NCBI GenBank assembly: GCA_021186555.1
Contig: JAJKFL010000039.1
Span: forward strand, 42,196,097 to 42,260,096
From: Reticulitermes speratus
Lineage: Eukaryota > Arthropoda > Insecta > Blattodea > Rhinotermitidae
DNA: 64,000 nt
Direction: 5' to 3'
Part shown: positions 44,985 to 55,767 of the stretch, piece after piece
How the letters are laid out: every line of letters starts with the position of its first letter
Numbering within the stretch: position 1 is the first letter of the stretch
Program-made: the position numbers and the translations under genes
Notes under the pieces: generated by a model
Seen by the model: the letters and a program-made list of their open reading frames with translations, nothing else
Databases searched by the model: none
Told to the model about the DNA's origin: nothing

Positions 44985-46805
44985 ATCGGTCCAAATTGGT
45001 CACTGTACCAGATGTAACCCCGACTAATGTGTTTTGTCCGTCCCAATTGGTCACTGTACAGATGTAACCCCGACTAATGGGTTTTGTCTGTCCCAATTGG
45101 TCACTGTACCAGATGTAACCCCAACTAATGTGTTTTGTCCGTCCCAATTGGTCACTGTACCAGATGTAACCCCAACTACTGTGTTTTGTCCGTCCCAATT
45201 GGTCACTGTACCAGATGTAACCCCAACTATGTGTTTTTGTCCGTCCCAATTGGTCACTGTACCAGATGTAACCCCAACTACTGTGTTCTGTCCGTCCCAA
45301 TTCGTCACTGTACCAGATGTAACCCCGACTACTGTGTTTTGTCCGTCCCAATTGGTCACTGTACCAGATGTAACCCCAACTATTGTGTTTTGTCCGTCCC
45401 AATTGGTCACTGTACCAGATGTAACCACAACTACTGTGTTTTGTCCGTCCCAATTGGTCACTGTACCAGATGTAACCCCAACTACTGTGTTTTGTCCGTC
45501 CCAATTGTTCACTGTACCAGATGTTACCCCAACTACTATGTTTTGTCCGTCCCAATTCGTCACTGTACCAGATGTAACACCGAACTACTGTGTTTTGTCC
45601 GTCCCAATTGGTCACTGTACCAGATGTAACCCCAACTACTGTTTTTCTCCGTCCCAATTGGTCACTGTACCAGATGTAACCCCAACTACTGTGTTTTGTC
45701 CGTCCCAATTGGTCACTGTACCAGATGTATATACCCCAACTTAAAATATGTTTTGTCCGTCCCAATTGGTCACTGTACCAGATGTAACCCCACTACTTGT
45801 GTTTGTCGTCCCAATTGGTCACTGTACCAGATGTAACCCCAACTACTGTGTTTTGTCCGTCCCAATTGGTCACTTACCAGATGTAACCCCAACTAATATG
45901 TTTGTCCGTCCCAATTGGTCACTGTACCAGATGTAACCCCAACTATGTGTTTGTTCGTCCCAATTGGTCACTGTATCAGATGTTAACCCCAACTACTATG
46001 TTTTGTCCGTCCCAATTCGTCACTGTACCAGATGTAACCCCGACTACTGTGTTTTGTCCGTCCCAATTGGTCACTGTACCAGATGTAACCCCAACTACTG
46101 TTTTTTCCGTCCCAATTGGTCACTGTACCAGATGTAACCCCAACTACTGTGTTTTGTCCGTCCCAATTGGTCACTGTACCAGATGTTACCCCAACTACTA
46201 TGTTTTGTCCGTCCCAATTGGTCACTGTACCAGATGTAACCCCACTACTTTGTGTTTCTGTTCGTCTCCCAATTGGTCACTGTACCAGATGTAACCCCAA
46301 CTACTGTGTTTGTCCGTCCCAATTGGTCACTGTACCAGATGTAACCCCAACTATAGTTTTGTCCGTCCCAATTGGTCACTGTACCAGATGTAACCCCACT
46401 ATGTGTTTGTGTCGTCCCAATTGGTCACTGTACCAGATGTAACCCCAACTACTGTGTTTTGTCCGTCCCAATTGGTCACTGTACCAGATGTAACCCCAAC
46501 TACTGTGTTTTGTCCGTCCCAATTGGTCACTGTACCAGATGTTTAACCCCAACTATTGTTTTTGTCCGTCCCAATTGGTCACTGTACCAGATGTAACCCC
46601 AACTACTGTGTTTTGTCCGTCCCAATTGGTCACTGTACCAGATGTAACCCCAACTATTGTGTTTTGTCCGTCCCAATTGGTCACTGTACCAGATGTAACC
46701 CCAACTACTGTGTTTTGTCCGTCCCAATTGGTCACTGTACCAGATGTAACCCCGACTACTGTGTTTGTCCGTCCCAATTGGTCACTGTACCAGATGTAAC
46801 CCCAA
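44985..46805. repeat. 51-bp minisatellite, about 36 copies, running into the exon acceptor
   Basis: The unit CCGTCCCAATTGGTCACTGT...ACCAGATGTAACCCCAACTACTG repeats with small indels. The last unit changes into AAGTGTTGTGTTTCCAG, the acceptor of gene B's first visible exon at 46821. The 51-bp length produces long spurious frames on both strands. Confidence 0.95.
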
Positions 46806-46820
46806 GTGTTGTGTTTCCAG

Positions 46821-46912
46821 CGCCCTACGTCAAGCAGTGCCCAGAAGGAGACCCCAAGATCGTGGAATGCATCACCGGCGCCTGCACCACCTGCGGCCGT
46901 ACCTGGCGAAAG
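46821..46912 (+). CDS. Gene B first visible exon, Cys-pair exon, frameshifted
   Basis: The acceptor is GTGTTTCCAG and the donor is GAAAG|GTAAAG. The frame opening [13 protein letters not shown] holds the conserved N-terminal cysteine pair; the last part, [11 protein letters not shown], is read one frame earlier. The switch falls at about 46881, where GGCGCCTG would need one more C. The 92-nt length is incompatible with phase 1 at both ends, whereas 93 would fit. The final G joins the next exon as Gly (KG-IPEI). Confidence 0.85.
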
Positions 46913-49473
46913 GTAAAGCACATTGCAAAGGAAGGGGCGCGAAAGAAGCAGGTCGTCACCTCCTTCAAATTGGATTACTATCTTGAAATCCTGACATTTT
47001 CCTGGAAAGTCTAAGGAAAGCAACGAAATACTTAAGTCAGATGCCAAATTCCTCGATTGTGGGCGACGTACCGTTAAAAAGGCTATAACTGGCCATGGCA
47101 AACAACCCCATGATAGCAATTCGCAGTCCACCTTGCTAATGCAAACAGCACTGTAACCACATATGGTTCAGTCCCATGGTAGTAAATATGGTGTGAGCAT
47201 GTGGAGCCTTTTAGACAGATATGCAGGTTTTAAAGAAAGATGAAATCTCCACTGCCCTGAAGAAGGAGGCTGCAGATTTGTCAGAACGGACGGTACCTAC
47301 TACCAGACCGTACTGCGTCACACATCGAAACATTTGAACTCTTTCCAAGCAAACTTATGATAAAACAAATAACAACATGGAGCACAGTCCTTCTTGAGAA
47401 GCTAACAGTTCCTCAGTTAGTCAAGAAATTTTCCCACAATTCATGAAACCTGAAGGTTCAGTACTGTGTTCAAAGCAGACCGCCACCCTGTCACTATCCT
47501 GAGCCAGATTAATCCAACCCACGCCCTCCATTCTATTTCTTCACATCAGTTTTAATATCATTATCCCATTAACGCCCACGTACTCTATATGTATTTCACT
47601 TTAAAACTTCCCAACGAAGTACCTGTTGCATTCTCTTTTCTCGCATGCATGCCACACGCCTCGCCCATCTTATTCTCCTTGACTGGATTACCCTAGCATC
47701 ATTTGTGAGGAATAAAAATCATGAAGCCCTCAACATGCAGTCTTCTCCATTCTCCAGTCAATTCCTCGATTTAGGCCTTAATATTACCTCACCATCCCAT
47801 TCTCGAACACCCTCTATGTCGTTCCTCCCTCAATATGACAGACCAAGTTTCACACCCATACAAAACAGCAGACAAAGTTACAGTTCTGTATATTTGACTC
47901 TTTTTAATCTTAGATAGCAAACTGGACTGAATACGAAAGATTCTGGACTTTTTATTTTGCGTGGTGAAGGTCCCCGCAGTAGATGCTACAGACGCACCGC
48001 AGCCTTAAGGCTTTTTGTGCAACCCTGTGATACAGATGAGCAGTTTGTTACCAAGTTTTACAAGTAATGGAGCACCAGTGGTATGAAATTGATAGGGGAA
48101 AACCGACAACTCGGAGAAAAACCTGTCCCAGTGCCACTTTGTCCACCACAAATCTCACATGTACTGATCCGGGATCGAACTCGGGCCTCCGCGGTGAGAG
48201 GGCGGCGACTAACCGCCTGAGCCATGGCACAACCCTAGCAGGTATTGTCTGATGGTCAATGTGTAGGCCTATTCTTTATACACTGCATACTAAATCAAAT
48301 TTGTATGATGTTTATTTAACGACGTTGTTGACATCAAGTGCTGGGATGGGCAACGTGGCCTACTTCAGAAGCTGCCCTTGCGTTCCCCCAAGATGAAGTG
48401 AGGATAATAGTGACAAGGACAGCAATCTGCAGACCGATATGTGAACTCGGAACCTCCCCAGTCAGAAGGAGCAGTGCTGCCACCTAACATCCGGTTTGTA
48501 ACACACAAACACGTACATTAAGCCGTCAGCCGAATTCAGGACATGACGATCGCGCTGGTCACCGCAAGACGTCACACCAAGGCGTGGCCTGCTTTCTCTG
48601 TTCGCCATCAGGTCTACACCGGGTCTTTGCCCCTATCCTGGCTGGTGAAGCTAGCCACTAGTCACCGTATTATATGTCACAGACCGGAATACGTGCAGTT
48701 GTTCCTCTGCTTGTCATTTACGCATCCATAAATGTCTCAGGGACAACTTTACTTACACTGCTAAACTTTCCTGCCTCCACTTACCAGTATAAACACTCCC
48801 TTACGTCAGCTTGCAAAGATTAAGATATACAGAACTATAATTTTGCCTGTTGTTTTGTATGGTGTGAAACTTGGTCTCTCACACTGAGGGAGGAACATAG
48901 GCTGAGGGTGTTCGAGAATAGGGTGCATGAGGGAGGGGATATAATTTGGTCCTAAGAGGGCGAGGATATAAAAGGGGAGTGGAGAAGACTACATAACGAG
49001 GAACTTAATGATTGTACTCATCACCAAATATTATTCGGGTGATCAAATCAAGAAGAATGAGATGGGCGGGGCATGTAGCACGTATGGGAGGAGAGGTGCA
49101 TACAGGGTTTTGGTGGGGAGACCTGAGGGAAGGAGACCACTTGGAAGACCCAGGCGTAGATGGGAGGATAATATTAAAATGGATCTTCAAGAAGTGGGAT
49201 GGGGGGGGCATGGACTGGATTGATATGGCTCAGGATAGGGACAGGTGGCGGGCTGTTGTGAGTGCGGTAATGAACCTTCGGTTCCACAAAACGCTGGGAA
49301 TTTCTTGACTAGCTGACGACCTGTTAGCTTCTCAAGAAGGACTGTGCTACATGGAGTTAGTTAGTTGTCAGTTAATTAATTAGTTAGTCAATCAATCAGT
49401 TAGTTAGTTTTAATTAGCCAGTCAGTTAATTAGTTAGTTAGTTAGTTATAGTTAGTCAGTCAGTCAATCAGTC

Positions 49474-49516
<43 letters not shown>

Positions 49517-52241
49517 CAGTCAGTTAGTTTGTCAGTCAGTTACTCAGTTAGTGAGTCAGTCACTCAGTCACTCAGTCAGTTAGTTAGTTAGTTAGTTAGT
49601 CAGTCATTAGTTATTTAGTCAGTCAGTCAGTTAGTTGTCATCAGTTAGTTCAGTTAGTTTTAGTTAGTTAGTTAGTCAGTTACTCAGTTAGTCAGTCAGT
49701 TACTCAGTTATTCAGTCAGTTAGTAAGTCAGTCAGTCAGTTATCAGTTAGACAGTTACGTCAGTCGTCAGTCAGTTAGTAAGTCAGTCAGTCAGTCAGTC
49801 AGTCAGTCAGTCAGTTAGTCAGTCAGTCAGTCAGTTACGTCAGCTTGACCTGACGACATGCTACAACAAGTGTTCCACCAAGGTAAACCTCTCTATATAA
49901 AATCCTGAAATGCCATAGCGCGCAAAGTGACGTCACAAATTGTCACCTGTTTCGCTCGTATTTCAGGCATCCCTGAGATCGAGATGCCCTCTGTGGAGCC
50001 CTTCAGAATGGACGAGCTGTCCCTGTCCCTGACTACAGGACCCAACGGCTATAAGGTCACGTTAAGGGACCTTGACATCTACGGGGCCAGTAACTTCACA
50101 ATATCGGACCTGAAGTGAGTGTCTGTAGTAATATTGATGCAGGTAACTATATGTACCGCCTGATGTGTCTGCAGTCTGACACTGGTAATCATATGTACCA
50201 CCTAAGTGAGGACCTGTCGTCACATCAACAGTGGATACTACACGTAGTAACAAGCTACTGCCAACCGTGTCATATAAACACTGGTAACTATACGTACCAC
50301 ATAAAGTGAGTGCCTTTCGTCATATCAAAAATAGTGATTATACACACTATCTAATTTAACACTAAAACGTCTAAACTTTGGCCCACGCTGTATTAATGTT
50401 TTGTACAATCCTCACAACAAACAGCGATTAATTCACTAAATAGCATTAACCGAGGTTAGTCTTGGTAGTGAAGAAGCGGTAAGTTTACAGCGAGGTAGAA
50501 GCTCAAAATAGATATTATTTAAACAAGTATAACCCTTTAAACCCCAGTGGTCACTTTATATACCACCAGGTTTAACATTCACAAATACTACGAACAGCCC
50601 TAACGAATCGAAATTCCATTCAGGAAGAAATTAAGAGCAGACTGAAGTCACGTAATGCTTGTTATCATTCGTGCAGCATCTTGTGTCTTACAGTTTGCTG
50701 TATAAAGGTACAGACATTAAGATATACAGAACTGTAATTGTGTTGTTGTTTTGTGTGGGTGTGAAACTTGGTCTGTCACACTGAGGGAGGAACATAGGCT
50801 GAGGGTGTTCGAGAATAGGGTGCTGAGGGGGATATTTGGGTCTAAGAGGGTCGGGGTAACAGGGGAGTGGAGAAGACTACATAACGAGGAACTTAATGAT
50901 CTGTACTGATCTGAATAGTGTGCTGAGGGGGATATTTGGGTCTAAGAGGGACGGGGTAACGGGGGAGTGGAGAAGACTACATAACGAGGAACTTAATGAT
51001 CTGTACTGATCTGAATAGTGTGCTGAGGGGGATATTTGGGGCTAAGAGGGACGGGGTAACAGGGGAGTGGAGAAGACTACATAACGAGGAACTTAATGAT
51101 CTGTACTGATCTGAATAGTGTGCTGAGGGGGATATTTGGGGCTAAGAGGGACGGGGTAACAGGGGGTGGAGAAGACTACATAACGAGGAACTTAATGATC
51201 TGTACTGATCTGAATAGTGTGCTGAGGGGGATATTTGGGGCTAAGAGGGACGGGGTAACAGGGGAGTGGAGAAGACTACATAACGAGGAACTTAATGATC
51301 TGTACTGATCTGAATAGTGTGCTGAGGGGGATATTTGGGGCTAAGAGGGACGGGGTAACAGGGGAGTGGAGAAGACTACATAACGAGGAACTTAATGATC
51401 TGTATTGATCTGAATAGTGTGCTGAGGGGGATATTTGGGGCTAAGAGGGACGGGGTAACAGGGGAGTGGAGAAGACTACATAACGAGGAACTTAATGATC
51501 TGTACTGATCTGAATAGTGTGCTGAGGGGGATATTTGGGGCTAAGAGGGACGGGGTAACAGGGGAGTGGAGAAGACTACATAACGAGGAACTTAATGATC
51601 TGTATTGATCTGAATAGTGTGCTGAGGGGGATATTTGGGCCTGAGAGGGACGGGGTAACAGGGGAGTGGAGAAGACTACATAACGAGGAACTTAATGATC
51701 TGTACTGATCTGAATAATGTGCTGAGGGGGATATTTGGGGCTAAGAGGGACGGGGTAACAGGGGAGTGGAGAAGACTACATAACGAGGAAGTTAATGATC
51801 TGTACTGATCTGAATAGTGTGCTGAGGGGGATATTTGGGCCTGAGAGGGACGGGGTAACGGGGGAGTGGAGAAGACTACATAGCGAGGAACTTAATGATC
51901 TGTACTCATCACCAAATATTATTCAGGTGATCAAATGAAGAACGAGATGGGCGGTGCATGTAGCGCGTATGGGTGAGGGGAGAAGTGCATACAGGATTTT
52001 GGTGGGGAGACCTGAGGGAAGGAGACCATTTGGAAGACCCAGGCATAGATGGGAGGATAATATTAAAATGGATCTTCAAGAGGTGGGATGGGGGCATGGA
52101 CAGGATTGATATGGCTCAGGATAGGGAGAGGTGGCGGGCTGTTGTGAGTGCGGTAATGAACCTTCGGGTTCCATAAAACGTGGGGAATTTCTTGACTAGC
52201 TGACGACCTGTTAGCTTCTCAAGAAGGACTGTGCTACATGG

Positions 52242-52272
<31 letters not shown>

Positions 52273-55200
52273 CTGCCCACACGTGTGTGTATGTGTACAT
52301 AACGACACACGTGTTTCTAATACCACCTGGAATCCGTCACTCAAAAATTCGTTAGCTCTGGGCGGTCGTGACTAAGAGTGTTCGCCTCTCACCCGCCAGT
52401 CAACATCGTACAGTACGATGTCAATAAACGTGTCAATGAGGCACACTGTCAGCCACGAACGGCCAGAGCCCCTTGGTCAATGAAAGATCCCTACTGGTTT
52501 CAATTACAAAATTTTGTTATCGCGTCTTTTTGCTGTAATGTCCAAATACTCCAATTTCTCCTGAAAGTACAAGACAATTTCGTCCCTTGATTTTATCGTG
52601 ACTTCGCAGGTTGAGCCACGGCGATGTCCGTTTGAGGCACACATTAAGATCCCTGAGCTTAAGATCAACGCACGGTACACCAGTAGCGGTGTGCTCATCA
52701 TCCTGCCGGCCAGCGGCCAAGGAAACTTCCACTCCACGCTCGGTACGTGTAACCACAGCGGTCAGTTTAGAACACCCTGTATATCACAAGACAAACATGT
52801 GTTCTTCTTTGTGGAAAAGGGAGTGAGCTGTATTACCAACTAGAGATGTTTTGTTAGCATCGCAATCATTCGGCAGAGCCGGTTACAATGACCGAGCGTA
52901 TTTCTGTGGATGTTTCCTGCAACAAGTTTCAAGAAGGTCTGAAGAAAAATGTAGAAACTAGTAGAAAACGTAACGCAGCTAATACAAAAGTTAGGCTTTC
53001 ATTGCAACAATTGTAATGGCACTCACAAGCACTCAACGATATTAAGTGGAGATTTTAATAGCGAATTTAATTGATATCGGTCAGGAAATGACGTATGCTA
53101 CTTGCGGGTAGAAAATAAATTTCTACCCGCAAGTAAAGTATGACCTTCACTGAGCAGATTTTCACAAAACACATGCTTATTGAAAAATTTTTTTTCGTAA
53201 AAAAACTTCTATACCGAGTATCATGAAAATCCAACGAATGTTTTAGTTGCTGATACTAACTGACAGAATCAAGGAAAGGCGGACGGACAGACGGACGGTA
53301 TCTCCACATAAGAAGTTATATTCTTTACTTCGTAAAGAATGTGTAAAAAAAGACCATAAATACTCAGTTCAAGGCAGAATAAAAAATACAGAGTAGACTT
53401 TATATGACCTTCACCGTGCATTTTCAATTCACTGTCTATTAACCAACTAAATGCACGTACACTATCAGCTTTTGATAGTATTACAACTTTAAACTGTAGT
53501 TTGTGTACCCCCTGATGACCGTCTATGTATAGACCGAAACATATGTAGGGGAAAGTTGTAATACTATTAACAATTGATAGCGAAATTGCATTTTGTCTGT
53601 TAATAGACAGTACAGACGAGATATTTACTAAAATTGCTGTGTAGCAGCTAACAGAAACTGGTGATAAATTCTCAAATGTGCTGTTATTATTACTACCGAC
53701 GTTCTGTTGCTAGGCGACATCATAGCTACGGTTCAAGGCACGATCAGCTCGCAGCAGAGGGCCGGACGGGACTACTTGCACGTTGACGACCTCGATATTA
53801 ACCTCAACATCAAAACAGTTCGCATGGTAGTCAAGAAGGTTTTCAACAACAACCGGATACTCAGTAAGTACAGCAGACACTGAAACTTGCGACTAACTGA
53901 GCCACCTCAGTTCAATCCGCGACACTCACAGTCCTAAGCTGCGTGTCCCATGTTTGTCTCCCCTTTCACATTCCTGTCTTCACGTAATAATGTTCCTCGT
54001 AACTTGGCTGTCTCCTCTATGCAGTAAGCAACCTTCACGTTGTAACGTTGGTACACGTGGCATAAAACTACTTTTACGACGGTCATGAGCGTCCTCGTAA
54101 CATCTCGTTCCGTCCCGGTATCGTGTTCTTTAAGAGCCTATATTCGTTTTATGGATATTGGCCTATACGTCTATACAGGGTGATTTAGAAGGAAAGGTCA
54201 ATAATTGGGAGGTGACAGAATCGGTCATCGTGAGAAAAATAAAAAGTTAATGTGGTTACAGAGAGCTGTTTAAATCTACAAATGCAAAAGCAATGTGAAT
54301 GGTAATAAATATTGAGAAAATTCATATGCTGTTAACTGTATTGTAATCTTAATTTAATATTTAAATGACAAATTTGTTACAGTTCACAATAAATGTTCGA
54401 TAATCCCACCGTCAACCTCAGTATACTTTGCAACTCGTGTGTGAAGATCGCGTGTTGTTCGTCTGAGTTTATCTTCACGTTTCTTTATGCGGCAGAAGCA
54501 AGCAAAATGCGAGCGAGCAATTCGTCTTGTGTGTCCACCTTGCTTTTGTAAACTTCGCTCTTCATCCAACCCCACAAACAAAATTCTAACGGAGTTACGT
54601 CTGTACATTCAAACAGCTGTATCTCGGTAAACATTCAGAATTAGACACATGTTTATATAAAGTTTTTTCTCACAATGACCCATGCTATCCCCCCTCCCCA
54701 AAAAAAAAATATTGGCCTTTTCTCCTGAATCACCCTGTATTGCATACCGTGACGTCAGTAGCGTTCAGACAGCCAGTTCCTCAGGTGATGAGTATGTCAT
54801 TCCTTACTTTCAGGCACCTTATTATGTGACGTTCTGTACCCACTTGTGTAGAGAACTTGAGCTTCTGTATCCACTTTGCAGAGTCCTTGAGCTTCTGTAT
54901 CCACTTGTGCAGAGTCCTTGAGCTTCATATCCACTTTTACAGAGTCCTTGAGCTTCTGTATTCACTTGTGCAGAGTCTTGAGCTTCTGTATCCACTTGTG
55001 TAGAGTCCTTGAGCTTCTGTATCCACTTGTGCAGAGTCCTTGAGCTTCTGTATCCACTTGTGCAGAGACCTTGAGCTTCTGTATCCACTTGTGTAGAGTC
55101 CTTGACTTTGTATCCACTTCTGCAGAGTCCTTGAGCTTCTGTATCCACTTGTGCAGAGTCCTTGAGCTTCTGTATCCACTTGTGCAGAGTCCTTGAGTTT

Positions 55201-55767
55201 CTGTATCCACTTGTGCAGATTCCTTGAGCTTCTGTATCCACTTGTGCAGAGTCCTTGAGCTTCTGTATCCACTTGTGTAGAGTCCTTGATCTTTGTATCC
55301 ACTTCTGCAGAGTCCTTGAGCTTCTGTATCCACTTGTGCAGAGTCCTTGAGCTTCTGTATCCACTTGTGCAGAGTCCTTGAGTTTCTGTATCCACTTGTG
55401 CAGAGTCCTTGAGCTTCTGTATCCACTTGTGCAGAGTCCTTGAGCTTCTGTATCCACTTGTGCAGATTCCTTGAGCTTCTGAATCCACTTGTGCAGTTTC
55501 CCTTTACATTCCGTCCTTAGCACCTCTCAAACAGACTCATTCTTTCGACAACGGATAGACACGTGGCAGCATGTCAGCCGGAACATTGACAATCGGTTTT
55601 TTTCAGCCGAAGCGACGAATCTCTTCCTGCGAGAGAATGGGCACGAGGTGCTGAAGGCGATGATGCCGCAACTGCGGCACAAGCTGTCTGAGGTGTTCAA
55701 GGGGATTTCGAATCAGCTCCTGACCCACGTGTCTACAGACATGCTGCTTCAGCCCGCGAAAGCGTAA
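46821..55767 (+). CDS. Gene B: takeout/JHBP-family gene, five exons, two single-base frameshifts
   Basis: Exons 46821-46912, 49967-50114, 52610-52742, 53714-53863 and 55607-55767 all carry AG/GT junctions and cover the family from the N-terminal Cys pair ([13 protein letters not shown]) through [54 protein letters not shown] and the C-terminal helix to TAA at 55765. The first and third exons are each one base short: their lengths (92, 133) break the phase, and the family signature switches frame at 46881-46883 (a CC run) and 52631-52633 (a TTT run). With one base restored in each, the exons total 686 nt, about 227 residues without signal peptide, close to the usual mature length. Both lesions are homopolymer contractions, so sequencing error is as likely as pseudogenisation. 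The LPASGxG style resembles the takeout-like 'circadian clock-controlled' subgroup. The signal-peptide exon was not found. Confidence 0.85.
47385..47905 (-). mobile_element. Degraded RTE-like LINE 3' end
   Basis: The 3' end motif CAGTCCTTCTTGAGAAGCTA is followed by diverged complements of the RIVRPLG/RMRWAGH/EEHRL region up to CAGACCAAGTTTCACACCCA at 47838. It is old, with many indels. It lies in gene B intron 1. Confidence 0.7.
48062..48237 (-). mobile_element. tRNA-derived SINE (family 4)
   Basis: The minus strand has GTGCCATGGCTCAGGCGGTT (A box) and GAGTTCGATCCCGG (B box), then a body ending near ACCACTGGTGCTCC. Confidence 0.75.
48810..49352 (+). mobile_element. RTE-like LINE 3' end
   Basis: From GTGAAACTTGGTCTCTCACA it reads, with several indels, through [32 protein letters not shown] and [16 protein letters not shown] to the 3' end GGAGTTAGTTAGTT. 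Its tail expands into the following (GTTA/GTCA)n array. Confidence 0.85.
49345..49840. repeat. (GTTA/GTCA)n array grown from LINE tail
   Basis: About 500 bp of 4-bp units, mostly GTTA and GTCA with blocks such as CAGTCAGTCAGTTAG, continue the LINE tail. It ends about 125 bp upstream of the 49967 acceptor. Confidence 0.9.
49967..50114 (+). CDS. Gene B second visible exon
   Basis: Acceptor TATTTCAG, donor CTGAA|GTGAGT, 148 nt, phase 1 in and phase 2 out. It encodes (G)[19 protein letters not shown], then [20 protein letters not shown]. It is the counterpart of gene A exon 2 with identical length and phases. Confidence 0.92.
50113..50330 (+). repeat. Degenerate ~90-bp triplication carrying the splice donor
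   Basis: AAGTGAGTGTCTGTAGT at the exon end (50113), AAGTGAGGACCTGTCGTCA near 50203 and AAGTGAGTGCCTTTCGTCA near 50296, each with a nearby GGTAAC/GGTAAT-ATGTACC motif, indicate three diverged tandem copies of the donor region. Confidence 0.5.
50690..52260 (+). mobile_element. RTE-like LINE 3' end with an internal 100-bp array
   Basis: It starts near 50740 (GTGTGAAACTTGGTCTGTCA), holds the 100-bp array 50817-51905, then [10 protein letters not shown], the [16 protein letters not shown] region with a few frameshifts, and the (GTTA)n tail at 52240-52270. It lies in gene B intron 2. Confidence 0.87.
50817..51905 (+). repeat. 100-bp array inside the LINE, about 11 copies
   Basis: Identical unit and identical junction (TGTACTGATCTGAATAG) to the array at 5503-7190. 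Confidence 0.93.
52610..52742 (+). CDS. Gene B third visible exon, frameshifted
   Basis: Acceptor ACTTCGCAG, donor CTCG|GTACGT. In the frame set by the previous exon it starts (K)LSHGDVR; the family signature then continues as [20 protein letters not shown] and [12 protein letters not shown] one frame away. The switch is at the TTT run 52631-52633. It is 133 nt where the intact gene A exon has 134, which independently points to one lost base. Confidence 0.87.
53461..53580 (+). repeat. Long hairpin enclosing a hammerhead-like core
   Basis: TTGATAGTATTACAACTTT (53472-53490) pairs with AAAGTTGTAATACTATTAA (53552-53570), and CTATCA with TGATAG further out. Together with CCCC/GGGG next to the core they form one extended helix I. 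Confidence 0.8.
53512..53547 (+). ncRNA. Hammerhead-ribozyme-like core with extended helix I
   Basis: CTGATGA, then GTCTA-TGTA-TAGAC (helix II), GAAA, the palindrome ACATATGT as helix III, GTA cleavage triplet, and GGGG pairing with CCCC before the core. Two extra bases separate A9 from helix II, and one C precedes GAAA. Confidence 0.5.
53714..53863 (+). CDS. Gene B fourth visible exon
   Basis: Acceptor GTTGCTAG, donor CTCA|GTAAGT, 150 nt, phase 1 in and out. It encodes (G)[20 protein letters not shown], then [15 protein letters not shown] and VFNNNRIL. Length and phase equal gene A exon 4. Confidence 0.92.
54173..54740 (-). mobile_element. Internally deleted Tc1-like transposon
   Basis: The ends TACAGGGTGATTTAGAAGGA and TTCTCCTGAATCACCCTGTA are imperfect inverted repeats with TA at the borders. 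The minus strand keeps only a transposase C-terminus ([26 protein letters not shown], 54384-54470). It is about 568 bp, non-autonomous, and sits in gene B's last intron. Confidence 0.75.
54838..55496. repeat. 31-bp minisatellite, about 21 copies
   Basis: CTTGAGCTTCTGTATCCACT plus TGTGCAGAGTC repeats, with a few 29-bp units (GACTTTGTATCC). It ends about 110 bp before gene B's terminal exon. Confidence 0.95.
55607..55767 (+). CDS. Gene B terminal exon with stop
   Basis: The acceptor is GGTTTTTTTCAG. It encodes (T)[19 protein letters not shown], then [19 protein letters not shown] and ends LLQPAKA-TAA (stop 55765-55767). This is the family's C-terminal helix region, 161 nt against 155 in gene A. 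A 31-bp minisatellite ends about 110 bp upstream of the acceptor. Confidence 0.9.

Noticed and set aside
45034-46799. Frames up to 260 codons over the 51-bp array
   Set aside because: Same effect of a unit divisible by three (17 codons). The frames occur in several frames and both strands and break at indels.
47265-47300. Hammerhead-like CTGAAGAAGG ... GAACGG
   Set aside because: No helix II pairing and no GAAAC box; too decayed to count.
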